A DNA stretch of 64,000 nucleotides from an uncultured Muribaculaceae bacterium (lineage in GTDB: Bacteria > Bacteroidota > Bacteroidia > Bacteroidales > Muribaculaceae). This document shows, in pieces, positions 52,617-61,328 of the stretch. Positions within the stretch are counted from its first letter, which is position 1; every line of letters begins with the position of its first letter. Location: assembly GCA_910577355.1 (NCBI GenBank), contig CAJTMY010000011.1, positions 1-64,000 of the forward strand. The letters run 5' to 3'. Below the pieces are notes generated by a model. It had not been told where the DNA came from and searched no databases. It worked only from the letters and a program-made list of their open reading frames with translations. The position numbers and the translations under genes were made by a program.

Positions 52617-52653
52617 AAAAAAAATCCTCATCCATTTCGACAATGACTGAGGA
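52617..52653 (-). terminator. Terminator of the candidate ncRNA
   Basis: Six-bp stem TCCTCA / TGAGGA with a 17-nt loop. On the minus strand it is followed by eight T. Confidence 0.65.
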
Positions 52654-52876
52654 CTCTTAGCCAAAAGGCACATTGTGATTTTTACATTAATTAGCTGTTT
52701 TATAGCATTAAAGTGCAGAGATTATATCATACTTACTTATCACAACACCTTATGACAGCTCAAGGGGAGTCTCCCGACGGCCTCGCCATCATGCCTTAGC
52801 TTAGAGTCTTGTCATACTTAAAGACGAATGTGTAAATAATCGGTCTAAGACTAAGTCAAAAGGTGATTTCATAAAT
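52617..52876 (-). ncRNA. Candidate structured non-coding RNA, about 260 nt
   Basis: No protein gene fits this stretch. On the minus strand it has a strong promoter just upstream and a Rho-independent terminator at its end (TCCTCA ... TGAGGA followed by eight T). The inferred RNA can form nested helices GACTCT/AGAGTC and AAGGCAT/GTGCCTT closing a large domain, with TTGTGAT/ATCACAA or, alternatively, AGCTGT/ACAGCT inside. The size and rod-like closure recall 6S RNA, but I cannot confirm a family. It could also be an unannotated regulatory sRNA. A 23-codon start-stop ORF near its 5' end looks fortuitous. Confidence 0.5.
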
Positions 52877-52882
52877 CTTATG

Positions 52883-52890
52883 CAAAGATA
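52883..52890 (-). promoter_or_regulatory. -7 box TATCTTTG (minus) of the candidate ncRNA
   Basis: It matches TAnnTTTG followed by C. TTGACA lies 17 bp upstream, so it fits both the Bacteroidota box and a classical -35-like element. No gene starts just downstream of it, which is why an RNA is proposed. Confidence 0.6.
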
Positions 52891-53120
52891 ATACATTGAA
52901 AGCCTACTGTCAAGTAAATGCGCGGCAAAACAGACTTTTGTAATATAATTGACACTGAATTTTAATATAATTAGCATTTATATATGTATTTTCACAATAA
53001 ATCACATCAAAACCGCTTCCCTACAAAGCATACTGTATCATCACGATATTTCTTTTATGTCACTGCGTTGGAGCTGTCGCGATTTATTTGTAATTTTGCA
53101 ATTCAAACTATCGCAGCCAA

Positions 53121-54656
53121 ATGAAAATCTTTTCATCAGAAGAAATCAAGGCCATACGCCAGTTCTCGTTGAAAGAACAAGGACTTACGTTCAGACAGTT
53201 CATCGAGACCGTAGGCGAGGCGCTGGCCCTCGAAATAATAACCGATCTGGTACCGGGTCACCGGCTGATAGTATTCGCAGGCCACGACCTCAACGGTGCA
53301 TATGCCCTTTCCACAGCACGCTATCTGGCTTTACAAGGATTCAGGCCCGAGGTATTCCTTTTCAATATCGGCGGCAACCGCGCCACCAACGACTGCTGCG
53401 CGGCACGCGACCGGTTCAGACAGGATTGTGGCGAGGAATTGCTCACAGAAGTCACCGGTCTTCAGTTCTCCATGCCCGACCTGCAGCAGGACGTAACGGT
53501 GATCGACGGACTTTTCGGCACTGAACGCAACACCCCGCTCTCGGGAGGATACCAGAGTATAGTGCGCTATATCAATGAGATGAAACCGCGCGTCGTATCG
53601 CTCGACGTACCATCCGGGCTGCTTGTCGACTCGGTGGACGCACTTATCAACCGCAATATAATACATGCCACACTCACGTTGGCCATCGGTTTCCCGCGGG
53701 TGATATTCTTCATGAAAGAAAACGCCGAATTATTGGGCACATGGAAAGTGGTGCCCGTCGACTACAGTCCCACGGCAACCGAACGCGCACCATGGAGATA
53801 CCGCATTGTAGAAAAAGCCGACATACAGCATCTCATCCATCCACGCCCGCAATTCGCATCAAAAGCCGATTGCGGCGACGCCATTCTCTTTGCCGGCAGC
53901 TACGGTATGCTCGGTGCGGCGGTTCTGTGCGCCCGCGGAGCCCTGCGCGGAGGTGCCGGCAAGGTCACGGTACATGCTCCGCGCGCAGGATTCTTCGTCC
54001 TGCAGAATTCAGTGCCGTGCGCCATATACGAGTCAGATCCGGGCGACGTGGCAATAACAGGTATCGAGCTCAAGCGCGACTACAAGGCCGTGGCCATAGG
54101 CCCGGGCATCGGCACCGCCGACGTCACCATCGACGCCCTGGACAACTTCCTCAAGATAGCCAATGCCAACTCACGTCCGCTGGTGCTCGACGCCGACGCA
54201 CTCAACTGCATATCGATAAGGCCGGCCATGCTCAACCACATCCCCGTGATGAGCATACTCACACCCCACGCAGGCGAATTCGACAGACTCTTCGGCAGGC
54301 AGCCGTCATCTTACGCCCGCCTGCTCAAAGCCATAGAAGTGGCGCAGCAACGCCACATAATAATAATACTCAAAGGCCGCTTCACCGCCATCGTACGGCC
54401 CGACGGCAAAGTGTATTTCAATCCCACAGGCAACGCGGCACTCGCAACCGGCGGCACCGGAGACGTGCTCACAGGCCTGCTCGCAGCATTCATAGCCCAG
54501 GGAATGCGACCCGAATTCGCTGCTATCGCAGCCCCATACATACACGGCCTCGCAGGAGAGATAGCCTCGCGTCAGCACGGCATCTTCGGAGTTACCGCCA
54601 CCGATGTGGCCGACTGCATAGGCCGGGCAATAATGACAATAACCGAAACCACATGA
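53121..54656 (+). CDS. nnr: Bifunctional NAD(P)H-hydrate repair enzyme (epimerase domain degenerate)
   Basis: 511 aa. The N-terminal YjeF_N-like epimerase domain spans residues ~1-215, and the C-terminal ADP-dependent NAD(P)HX dehydratase domain ~225-505. The dehydratase motifs are intact: SILTPHAGEFDRLFG and NAALATGGTGDVLTGLLAAF (GGTGD loop). In the epimerase domain the usual GNNGGDG loop reads FAGHDLNGAYALSTA, and the late loops (VSLDVPSGLLVDS, DGLFGTERNTPLSG) are only partly standard. Dehydration of damaged NAD(P)H is therefore well supported, and epimerase activity is doubtful. The stop overlaps the DUF4831 start (ATGA). Confidence 0.9.
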   Translation: MKIFSSEEIKAIRQFSLKEQGLTFRQFIETVGEALALEIITDLVPGHRLIVFAGHDLNGAYALSTARYLALQGFRPEVFLFNIGGNRATNDCCAARDRFRQDCGEELLTEVTGLQFSMPDLQQDVTVIDGLFGTERNTPLSGGYQSIVRYINEMKPRVVSLDVPSGLLVDSVDALINRNIIHATLTLAIGFPRVIFFMKENAELLGTWKVVPVDYSPTATERAPWRYRIVEKADIQHLIHPRPQFASKADCGDAILFAGSYGMLGAAVLCARGALRGGAGKVTVHAPRAGFFVLQNSVPCAIYESDPGDVAITGIELKRDYKAVAIGPGIGTADVTIDALDNFLKIANANSRPLVLDADALNCISIRPAMLNHIPVMSILTPHAGEFDRLFGRQPSSYARLLKAIEVAQQRHIIIILKGRFTAIVRPDGKVYFNPTGNAALATGGTGDVLTGLLAAFIAQGMRPEFAAIAAPYIHGLAGEIASRQHGIFGVTATDVADCIGRAIMTITETT

Positions 54657-55741
54657 AAACACGCCTCCTACTGCTGCTGACGGCTGTAAGCGCCTCAGCC
54701 ATCATCGCCGCCGCACAAACCACCCAGCGGCTCACGGCCACCAGAGCCAACGAATACGGTCTCATATATTCATTGCCGGTGACCGACATCGACATCACCG
54801 TGGAGACTGCCCATACGAGGCGCACTCCAGGCGAATTCCACAACTATGCCCGGCGTCACCTGGCCATCGACGATGCCATACGGGAACCATCGACTGCTGT
54901 AGAGGTGCGTTCAGTCACCATCAACACCCGAGGCACAGCAGACCCGGCCAGCAAGTGGCTGGTACAGTTCAAGAGCGGATCCACGCCATTCATGCTGCTC
55001 ACTCCGGAAGGAATCCCACTTACAGTGAACTCCGAGACGGCCGCCGAAACGACCGATACCGACATCCCCGAGGCACAACCCGTTCAGCCGTCGATACTCG
55101 AGACAGAAATAGCCCGCCAGGCCATGACACAAGATATGATAAGGTCATCCTCAATATCGAAACGCGCCGAACTTGCTGCCGCCCGCATATTCGAGCTACG
55201 CGACATGCGATCTGAAATTCTCTCGGGACAATCAGACAATCCTCCGGCCGACGGCCAGGCCATGAAACTTGTGCTCGACAACCTCGCCGGACAGGAAAAG
55301 GCACTCACAGCGATGTTTGCCGGCACAGAGCAGACATGGACCACAACAAGAACCATCAGCCTCCGGCCCGATTCACTTGGCGTGGACAACGAAATAATAG
55401 CCCGCATATCGCCATTCGACGGAGTGCTCGATGCCGACAACCTTGCCGGCGCGCCACTCACCGTATCCGTGACCGTGACCGGACGGGGAAGTCTTCCGGT
55501 CAACGAAAAAGGAGAAATAAAACGCTTTCCGAAGGGAGGACTCGCATATCAGATACCGGGCACCGCCATCGTAACCGTAAGTTATCAGGGCCATGAAGTG
55601 GCATCCAAAGAAGTCTCGCTCGCACAGCTCGGTGTTACTTTCGGTCTCGACCCCGGCCTGTTCACCGATAAAAAAGCGCCTTCGCAGCTTCGCTTCGACC
55701 CGGCTACAGGCGCCATACTGCTGCTCGGCCCGGCCCTATGA
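54653..55741 (+). CDS. DUF4831 family exported protein
   Basis: 362 aa with a signal peptide (residues 1-22, ending AAAQT). It matches the Bacteroidota DUF4831 family in layout: an N-terminal ANEYGLIYSLPVTDIDITVE strand region, a central helical stretch (RAELAAARIFELRDMRSEIL), and a C-terminal beta domain (GLAYQIPGTAIVTVSYQGHE). No catalytic motif is visible and the function is unknown. It overlaps nnr by 4 bp, an odd pairing of an envelope protein with a metabolite-repair enzyme, and ends at a terminator. Confidence 0.85.
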   Translation: MKTRLLLLLTAVSASAIIAAAQTTQRLTATRANEYGLIYSLPVTDIDITVETAHTRRTPGEFHNYARRHLAIDDAIREPSTAVEVRSVTINTRGTADPASKWLVQFKSGSTPFMLLTPEGIPLTVNSETAAETTDTDIPEAQPVQPSILETEIARQAMTQDMIRSSSISKRAELAAARIFELRDMRSEILSGQSDNPPADGQAMKLVLDNLAGQEKALTAMFAGTEQTWTTTRTISLRPDSLGVDNEIIARISPFDGVLDADNLAGAPLTVSVTVTGRGSLPVNEKGEIKRFPKGGLAYQIPGTAIVTVSYQGHEVASKEVSLAQLGVTFGLDPGLFTDKKAPSQLRFDPATGAILLLGPAL

Positions 55742-55781
55742 CAATACTATCCGTAGACAAATTCCTAAAGTTTTTTCCACT

Positions 55782-55812
55782 TTGGCCGAAAGTTAGCGCT
55801 TTCGGCCAATTT
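55782..55812 (+). terminator. Terminator of the nnr-DUF4831 operon
   Basis: Perfect stem TTGGCCGAAAG / CTTTCGGCCAA with a 6-nt loop and TTTTG. Confidence 0.8.
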
Positions 55813-55845
55813 TGTTGACAATAAGGACAAGTCATACTAAATTTG
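55811..55845 (+). promoter_or_regulatory. Promoter of the TolC/HlyD/ABC exporter operon
   Basis: -7 box TAAATTTG at 55838-55845 followed by C; TTTG at 55811 and TTGACA at 55815-55820 (17 bp spacing) lie upstream. The leader to the TolC ATG is about 110 nt and contains a GGAGTCC-C-GGACTCC hairpin. Confidence 0.6.
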
Positions 55846-55965
55846 CGCGCCCCAAAAAACCATTTTTGCGGGTATTGGTTATAATTTATGTAGCTAAAGG
55901 AGTCCCGGACTCCGTGTAGCCACCTCAAAAGAGATAATCAAAAAATACGTTTCAACTAACAATAT

Positions 55966-57411
55966 ATGCATCACACTATGAGGTTTTCCCACCTGATGAC
56001 ATTTATGGTTGCCGCAACCATGGCAGTCGCTGCCCAAGATGTGGTGTCGCTCGACTCGTGCCGGCAGATGGCACTGAAAAGCAACAGACAGCTTATGATA
56101 TCGCAGCGTGCCATCGACAAAGCCCGGTACCAGAAAGAGGAAGCATTCGCAGCCTATCTGCCCGCGATCGACTTTGCAGGCGGCTATACGTACAACCAGC
56201 GGAAACTGTCGATCTTCGACTCAGACCAGATGCTTCCCACCAAAAGTTTCGACCCCGCGACAGGACAATACGAATTCAACCTCGTAAAAAATCCTGCCAC
56301 CGGCGAGCCGATACTGCACGACGGACAACCCATACCGAGCACTGTGGCACTCATTCCAAAATCGGCGATGGAATACGACATACACAACGTATTCTTCGGA
56401 GCAATCACCCTCACACAGCCTATATATATGGGCGGCAAGATAGTGGCGATGAATAAGATCACCCGCGATGCCGAGACTCTGGCCCGCAACATGCACGACA
56501 ACGAGGTGGAGAACGTCATCTACGCCGTCGATGCCGCATACTGGCAGGTGGTATCGCTCAAGGCCAAGCACGAGCTCGCCACAAGCTATGTTGCACTCCT
56601 CGACTCACTCGACCGCAACGTGCGTCTTATGTTCGATCAGGGCGTGGCCACCAGGGCCGACGTGCTCAGCGTCGACGTGAAGTTCAACTCGGCTCAGGTA
56701 GACCTCGCCAAAGTGGAGAACGGCCTCGTGCTGAGCCGCATGGCTCTCGCACAGGTATGCGGTCTGCCTGTCAACACCGTGTTCACCCTCAAGGACGAGG
56801 GTATCACCGAAGCACACCTCACTGCCGAAGTGGCGCACGACTACAACATGGAGGATGTGTATGCCCGCCGGCCCGACCTCGAGGCACTCCGAATGGGTGT
56901 CGAGATAGCCGGCCATCAGAAGCAGGTCGCCCTATCCTCCATGCTGCCCAACGTAGCACTGATAGGAGCATACAGCTTCTCCAACCCCAATATGTATGAC
57001 GGCTTCAAGAAGCGCTTCAAGGGAGCATTCTCGGTAGGAGCCATGGTCACAATCCCCATATGGCACTGGGGGGGCAACTACAACAAATACCGCGCCGCCA
57101 AGGTCGACGAGACGATAATGGAACTCAAACTCTCCGACGCCCGCACAATGGTCGACCTGCAGGTGCGTCAGGCGGCGTTCAAGACCACCGAGGCATACAA
57201 GACATACAACACCGCAAAATCCAATCTGGCATCGGCCGACGAGAATCTGCGCTGCGCCGATCTGGCGTTCCGCGAAGGCATGGCCACAACCGACAATGTC
57301 CTCGAGGCCCAGACAGCATGGCTCAAGGCACACTCCGAAGAGATCGACGCCATGATCGACGTACACCTGTGCAATGTTTACCTGTCGAAGTGCCTCGGCA
57401 CCCTTTACTGA
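55966..57411 (+). CDS. TolC-family outer-membrane efflux protein
   Basis: 481 aa with a signal peptide. Two OEP repeats of alternating coiled-coil helices and strands follow: the first has EVENVIYAVDAAYWQVVSLK and GVATRADVLSVDVKFNSAQV, the second has VGAMVTIPIWHWGGNYNKYR and GMATTDNVLEAQTAWLKAHS. Sequence landmarks such as RRPDLEALRMGVEIAGHQKQ are typical. It forms the outer-membrane tunnel for the downstream HlyD/permease exporter; the next gene begins 32 bp later. Confidence 0.92.
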   Translation: MHHTMRFSHLMTFMVAATMAVAAQDVVSLDSCRQMALKSNRQLMISQRAIDKARYQKEEAFAAYLPAIDFAGGYTYNQRKLSIFDSDQMLPTKSFDPATGQYEFNLVKNPATGEPILHDGQPIPSTVALIPKSAMEYDIHNVFFGAITLTQPIYMGGKIVAMNKITRDAETLARNMHDNEVENVIYAVDAAYWQVVSLKAKHELATSYVALLDSLDRNVRLMFDQGVATRADVLSVDVKFNSAQVDLAKVENGLVLSRMALAQVCGLPVNTVFTLKDEGITEAHLTAEVAHDYNMEDVYARRPDLEALRMGVEIAGHQKQVALSSMLPNVALIGAYSFSNPNMYDGFKKRFKGAFSVGAMVTIPIWHWGGNYNKYRAAKVDETIMELKLSDARTMVDLQVRQAAFKTTEAYKTYNTAKSNLASADENLRCADLAFREGMATTDNVLEAQTAWLKAHSEEIDAMIDVHLCNVYLSKCLGTLY

Positions 57412-57443
57412 ACTGAAAGTACTATCGAATAAATCACCGAATT

Positions 57444-58457
57444 ATGGCAACAGATAACAACACCAAATCGCCCGAGCAGAAGGCCGAGAAATCTCTGCTC
57501 ATCACTATGGGCATCGTAGTCGTCGCAGTGGCCGTCGTGGCCATCGTAGGCTTCCTGTTTCTCAATCATCCCGACGAGCTGGTAGAAGGACAGGTGGAAG
57601 GCACCACAGTGCGCGTGTCGGGCAAACTGCCCGGCCGTGTGGTCGAATTCTACGTACAAGAGGGCGACACAGTCCACGAAGGCGACACACTGGTGCATAT
57701 ACACTCGTCGGTGGCCGAGGCACAGCTTATTCAGGCCCAGGCAATGGAAGAAGTGGCCCGCGCCCAGAACCGCAAGGCCGACGCCGGCACCCGCGTACAG
57801 ATAATACAGGCCGCCGCCGACATGGTGGCACAGGCCGAGGCAGCCGTCACCATAGCACGCAAGACTTACGAACGCATGCAGAACCTATACAGCGAAGGCG
57901 TCATCTCAGAACAGAAACGCGACGAGGCCAAAGCCGCATACGACGCTGCGGTAGCCGCCAAGGCCACAGCAGAGAGCAACCTATCGCTCGCAAAGGCCGG
58001 CGCGCAGAAAGAGGACAAGGAATCCACCGCAGCCATGGTGCAGGCCGCAGGAGGCGGAGTAGACCAGGTAAAGGCCGTTCTCGCCGACAGCTATCTCACC
58101 GCACCATGCGACGGCACTGTAGATGTGATCTATCCCGAAGCCGGCGAACTTGTAGCCCTCGGCAGCCCCATCATCAGCCTGCTCAAGACCGACAACCGCC
58201 ACATTGTATTCAACGTACGCGAGGAGCTTCTCAACGACCTGCCCATGGGCAAGGAGATAGAGGTAATGGTACCCGCGCTCGGCAAAAAACAGATAAAGGC
58301 CGAGGTATATTATATACGCGACATGGGCACCTATGCCACATGGCAGTCTACCAAGAGCAACGGCACATGGGATTCGCGCACATTCGAGATCAAGGCCCGT
58401 CCGGTAGACAAGGTTGAGGATCTGCGCCCCGGCATGTCCATCGTATACGAACGATAA
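57444..58457 (+). CDS. HlyD-family membrane-fusion (adaptor) protein
   Basis: 337 aa. A cytoplasmic N-terminus and one transmembrane helix (about 14-36, LLITMGIVVVAVAVVAIVGF) precede the barrel-sandwich domain (RVSGKLPGRVVEFYVQEGDT). An alpha-hairpin follows (about 85-185, Ala/Glu-rich), then a return strand (LADSYLTAPCDGTVDVIYPE), typical of HlyD/EmrA-like adaptors. It bridges the inner-membrane permeases and the TolC protein. Confidence 0.92.
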   Translation: MATDNNTKSPEQKAEKSLLITMGIVVVAVAVVAIVGFLFLNHPDELVEGQVEGTTVRVSGKLPGRVVEFYVQEGDTVHEGDTLVHIHSSVAEAQLIQAQAMEEVARAQNRKADAGTRVQIIQAAADMVAQAEAAVTIARKTYERMQNLYSEGVISEQKRDEAKAAYDAAVAAKATAESNLSLAKAGAQKEDKESTAAMVQAAGGGVDQVKAVLADSYLTAPCDGTVDVIYPEAGELVALGSPIISLLKTDNRHIVFNVREELLNDLPMGKEIEVMVPALGKKQIKAEVYYIRDMGTYATWQSTKSNGTWDSRTFEIKARPVDKVEDLRPGMSIVYER

Positions 58458-58482
58458 CACTACTGCTAATTATATAACGGAA

Positions 58483-59646
58483 ATGGCAAATCTGGGATTC
58501 TGGAACACCGTACGCCGCGAAGTCGACATAATGGCATCGCGCAAGATGTACCTCTTCATGATGGTAGTGGTACCGGTGACTATTTTCCTGTTTTTCACCG
58601 GCCTGCTCGCACCGGGGCTTCCGCTCAAGGTGCCCACGGCCATCGTCGATCTCGACCATACCCCCATGTCGCGCAAAGTGACAAGGGCGCTAAATGCAGG
58701 CGAGCTCGTCGACATTTCCGAACACCTTGAGAGCTACACCGACGCCATGGCATCCATACGCCGGGGCGAGATATTCGGTTTCTTCGTCATACCGGCCAAA
58801 TTCGAGAAAGACGTGCTTTCAGGGCGCAAGCCTACCCTCGAATACTACACCAACCTCACCTACTTCGTACCCGGCACCCTGTCGTTCAAGGGCTTCAAGA
58901 CCGTATCCGTAACGACAGCCGCCGGAGTAGTATCGGCGCAGATGACTGCAATGGGGCTCACGCCCGATATGGTAAGCACCATGATACAGCCGGTCGACGT
59001 GCAGGAGCACCCCATAGGCAATCCATGGCTCAACTACTCCATATACCTCTCACCGTCGTTCTGTATCGGAGCCCTTGCCCTGATGATAATGCTTTCGTCG
59101 ACATTCTGCATATCCATGGAGATAAAGAACGGCACATCACGCCGGTGGCTCGCCACAGCGCACGACCATATCACCGTAGCCGTAGCCGGCAAATTCATGC
59201 CGCACTTCGTGGTGTGGAGTGTCGTGGGGCAGTTCATGCTTTCGCTGTTCTTCTGCTGGCAGCACTTCCCCTGCGGCAATCTTCCGATGCTGTGTCTCGG
59301 CATGGAACTCTTCATCATCGCGAGCATGTCTGTAGGACTGCTTTTCTGCTCCATAGTCCCCAACCCACGCCTGTCCATGACACTGTCGGCTCTTATAGGC
59401 ATCCTGTCATTCTCGTTCGTCGGTTTCTCGTTTCCGGTGCAGAGCATGTACGGCTACATATCTATATTCAGCTATCTGGTGCCCTGCCGATACATGTTCC
59501 TTATATACATTTTCACGGGTCTGAACGCATTCCCGGTATATTATTCACGGCTGTACTTTGTGGCGCTGCTCATTTTCCCCATTGTATGCAGCCTGCTGTT
59601 GCGACGGCTCAAGACCGCATGCCTCACTCCCGTATATGTCCCTTGA
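58483..59646 (+). CDS. ABC-2 type permease, first of a pair
   Basis: 387 aa. The layout is typical of the YhhJ/YbhS-YbhR group: one N-terminal transmembrane helix (MYLFMMVVVPVTIFLFFTGL), a large periplasmic domain (about 45-200), and five C-terminal helices (including LALMIMLSSTFCISMEIKNG and LSFSFVGFSFPVQSMYGYIS). It starts 25 bp after the adaptor. ATG 58483 is preferred. No ATPase is fused or adjacent. Confidence 0.88.
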   Translation: MANLGFWNTVRREVDIMASRKMYLFMMVVVPVTIFLFFTGLLAPGLPLKVPTAIVDLDHTPMSRKVTRALNAGELVDISEHLESYTDAMASIRRGEIFGFFVIPAKFEKDVLSGRKPTLEYYTNLTYFVPGTLSFKGFKTVSVTTAAGVVSAQMTAMGLTPDMVSTMIQPVDVQEHPIGNPWLNYSIYLSPSFCIGALALMIMLSSTFCISMEIKNGTSRRWLATAHDHITVAVAGKFMPHFVVWSVVGQFMLSLFFCWQHFPCGNLPMLCLGMELFIIASMSVGLLFCSIVPNPRLSMTLSALIGILSFSFVGFSFPVQSMYGYISIFSYLVPCRYMFLIYIFTGLNAFPVYYSRLYFVALLIFPIVCSLLLRRLKTACLTPVYVP

Positions 59647-59653
59647 CGAAGAT

Positions 59654-60886
59654 ATGAACAAAGACACCCAAAACAACACACCCCGCCGCAGTAGAGGCGG
59701 ATGGTTCTCGGCGATGGCACGTGTATTCCGACGCGAATTCTCGCTCGTGTTCTCCGACATAGGCATCATGCTGTTCTTCTTCGTGCTCCCTCTGGCCTAC
59801 CCTGTGGTATATACTCTTATATATAATCCGGAGATTGTCACCGATCTGCCGGTAGCGGTAGTGGATCATTCGCGCACGGCCGACTCTCGCGCGTTGGTAC
59901 AGGCAGCCTCAGCGGCACCATCCATACAGATATACGCACAATGCTCCAACATGTCCGAAGCCAAGGATCTGTTCACTGCCAACAAGGTATTCGCCATAAT
60001 TGAGATACCCGCCGATTACGCACGCCGCATAGGCCGCGGAGAACAGGCCACCGTACCGATGTACTTCGAGATGAGCCTGTTGCTGCGCTATCGCGCGCTG
60101 CTGTCATCTGTCACCGACCTGCAGATGAAACTCACACAGGAAATCACCGGCACGCGGCTCGAGACAATGGGTGCCTCGGCGCTTGGCATCGAGGGAGGAC
60201 TGCCCATCGACTCGCACAGCTCGTTTCTTGGCGATCCCGGCCAGGGATTCGCGTCGTTCGTCATGCCGGGTGTACTGATACTTATATTGCAGCAGAGCAT
60301 GGTGCTCGGCATATGCATGATAGCCGGCACAAGCAAAGAACGTCGCAGGCGCAACGGCGGCATCGACCCCCGTGTAATCAGCGATGCGCCCGCATCCGCC
60401 ACAATATGGGGCAAAGCCCTGTGCTACTTCGTGCTTTATCTGCCATCTGTGCTATATGTGGTGAAAGTACTCCCCGAGATGTTTTCACTGCCTCATTCTG
60501 GAGCGGCGGCCGACTATCTGCTGTTCATGGTACCCTTCATATTGGGTAGCGCCATGTTCGGCCAGGCGCTCAGCGGCCTGTGTACCGAGCGCGAGAGCTG
60601 CTTCATAGTCATAGTGTTCACCTCCATCATATTCCTGTTCCTTTCGGGACTCACATGGCCGCGATATGCCATGGATCCGTTCTGGACATGGCTCGGCAAC
60701 CTCGTTCCCGCCACATGGGGAGTCGAGGGCTTTATCCGCATCAATTCCAACGCCGCCACTCTGGCCGAGACATCACATCCGTTCCATATGTTATGGATAC
60801 TCGCCGCCGGCTACTTCCTTGTGGCATGGGGCGTACAGAGTTACGTAGAGCGCCACTACCGCCGCCGCTATCTCACAACAGCCTGA
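59654..60886 (+). CDS. ABC-2 type permease, second of a pair
   Basis: About 410 aa with the same plan as its neighbour. One helix near residue 40-58 (IGIMLFFFVLPLAYPVVYTL) precedes the periplasmic domain (ending ASFVMPGVLILILQQSMVLG). It has C-terminal helices including SGLTWPRYAMDPFWTWLGN. ATG 59654 starts after the upstream stop; an in-frame ATG at 59636 adds six residues and overlaps the first permease by 11 bp. The pair likely forms a heterodimeric export channel with the TolC and HlyD proteins. Confidence 0.88.
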   Translation: MNKDTQNNTPRRSRGGWFSAMARVFRREFSLVFSDIGIMLFFFVLPLAYPVVYTLIYNPEIVTDLPVAVVDHSRTADSRALVQAASAAPSIQIYAQCSNMSEAKDLFTANKVFAIIEIPADYARRIGRGEQATVPMYFEMSLLLRYRALLSSVTDLQMKLTQEITGTRLETMGASALGIEGGLPIDSHSSFLGDPGQGFASFVMPGVLILILQQSMVLGICMIAGTSKERRRRNGGIDPRVISDAPASATIWGKALCYFVLYLPSVLYVVKVLPEMFSLPHSGAAADYLLFMVPFILGSAMFGQALSGLCTERESCFIVIVFTSIIFLFLSGLTWPRYAMDPFWTWLGNLVPATWGVEGFIRINSNAATLAETSHPFHMLWILAAGYFLVAWGVQSYVERHYRRRYLTTA

Positions 60887-60914
60887 GCACCGCCCGAACA
60901 CCATCCGTAATACA

Positions 60915-60946
60915 AACCTCCGCCGGCAACGCGCGGAGGTTTTTTC
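60915..60946 (+). terminator. Terminator of the exporter operon
   Basis: Stem AACCTCCGC / GCGGAGGTT with a 9-nt loop and six T. Confidence 0.85.
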
Positions 60947-60978
60947 ATCCGCGGCTTTGCCATACGACATTATTTTTC

Positions 60979-60986
60979 TACCTTTG
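60979..60986 (+). promoter_or_regulatory. -7 box TACCTTTG of the small HTH regulator
   Basis: The same strong octamer as in the rplS, gyrA and rpsA promoters. The next start codon is about 340 nt away, an unusually long leader. Confidence 0.6.
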
Positions 60987-60989
60987 CAC

Positions 60990-61328
60990 CATTATTAAGA
61001 AAGCGTTTATATGCGCTTGTTCTTGCAAGTTTGAAACTACCACCTATCATCGACAAGGCAAGGACGAGCAACGATAGATGCCCGTGTGTATGTATCCATG
61101 CCGGATACGTATGTGCCTGCGCACGCGCGCCGGCCTTCGTCTCCGCACATACATATCGGCGTGAGGTCTGCGTTGTCGGTTCTTCTTGTCCGGGCTGTGG
61201 TAGGCCTCAAACTGCGGAGCCGGCGATGCGTATAAGGCTCTCACGCTTTTTATCGTTCGGGCATCAGACGAGCCGTGCCGCAACAGCGCCGTTCCCCACC
61301 CCTTCTCGGCGCCAAACACACCGCAGCC
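60990..61328 (+). other. Long 5' leader without a convincing gene
   Basis: About 340 nt between the promoter and the HTH start. It contains short hairpins (for example GTATCC-ATGCC-GGATAC near 61100) and GC-rich tracts. Overlapping ORFs on both strands have skewed, Arg/Cys-rich composition and look fortuitous. A structured or regulatory leader is possible. Confidence 0.4.

Noticed and set aside
52441..52635. Minus-strand ORF (64 aa) between tRNA-Pro and the ncRNA terminator
   Set aside because: It overlaps the tRNA terminator; no signal, domain or promoter.
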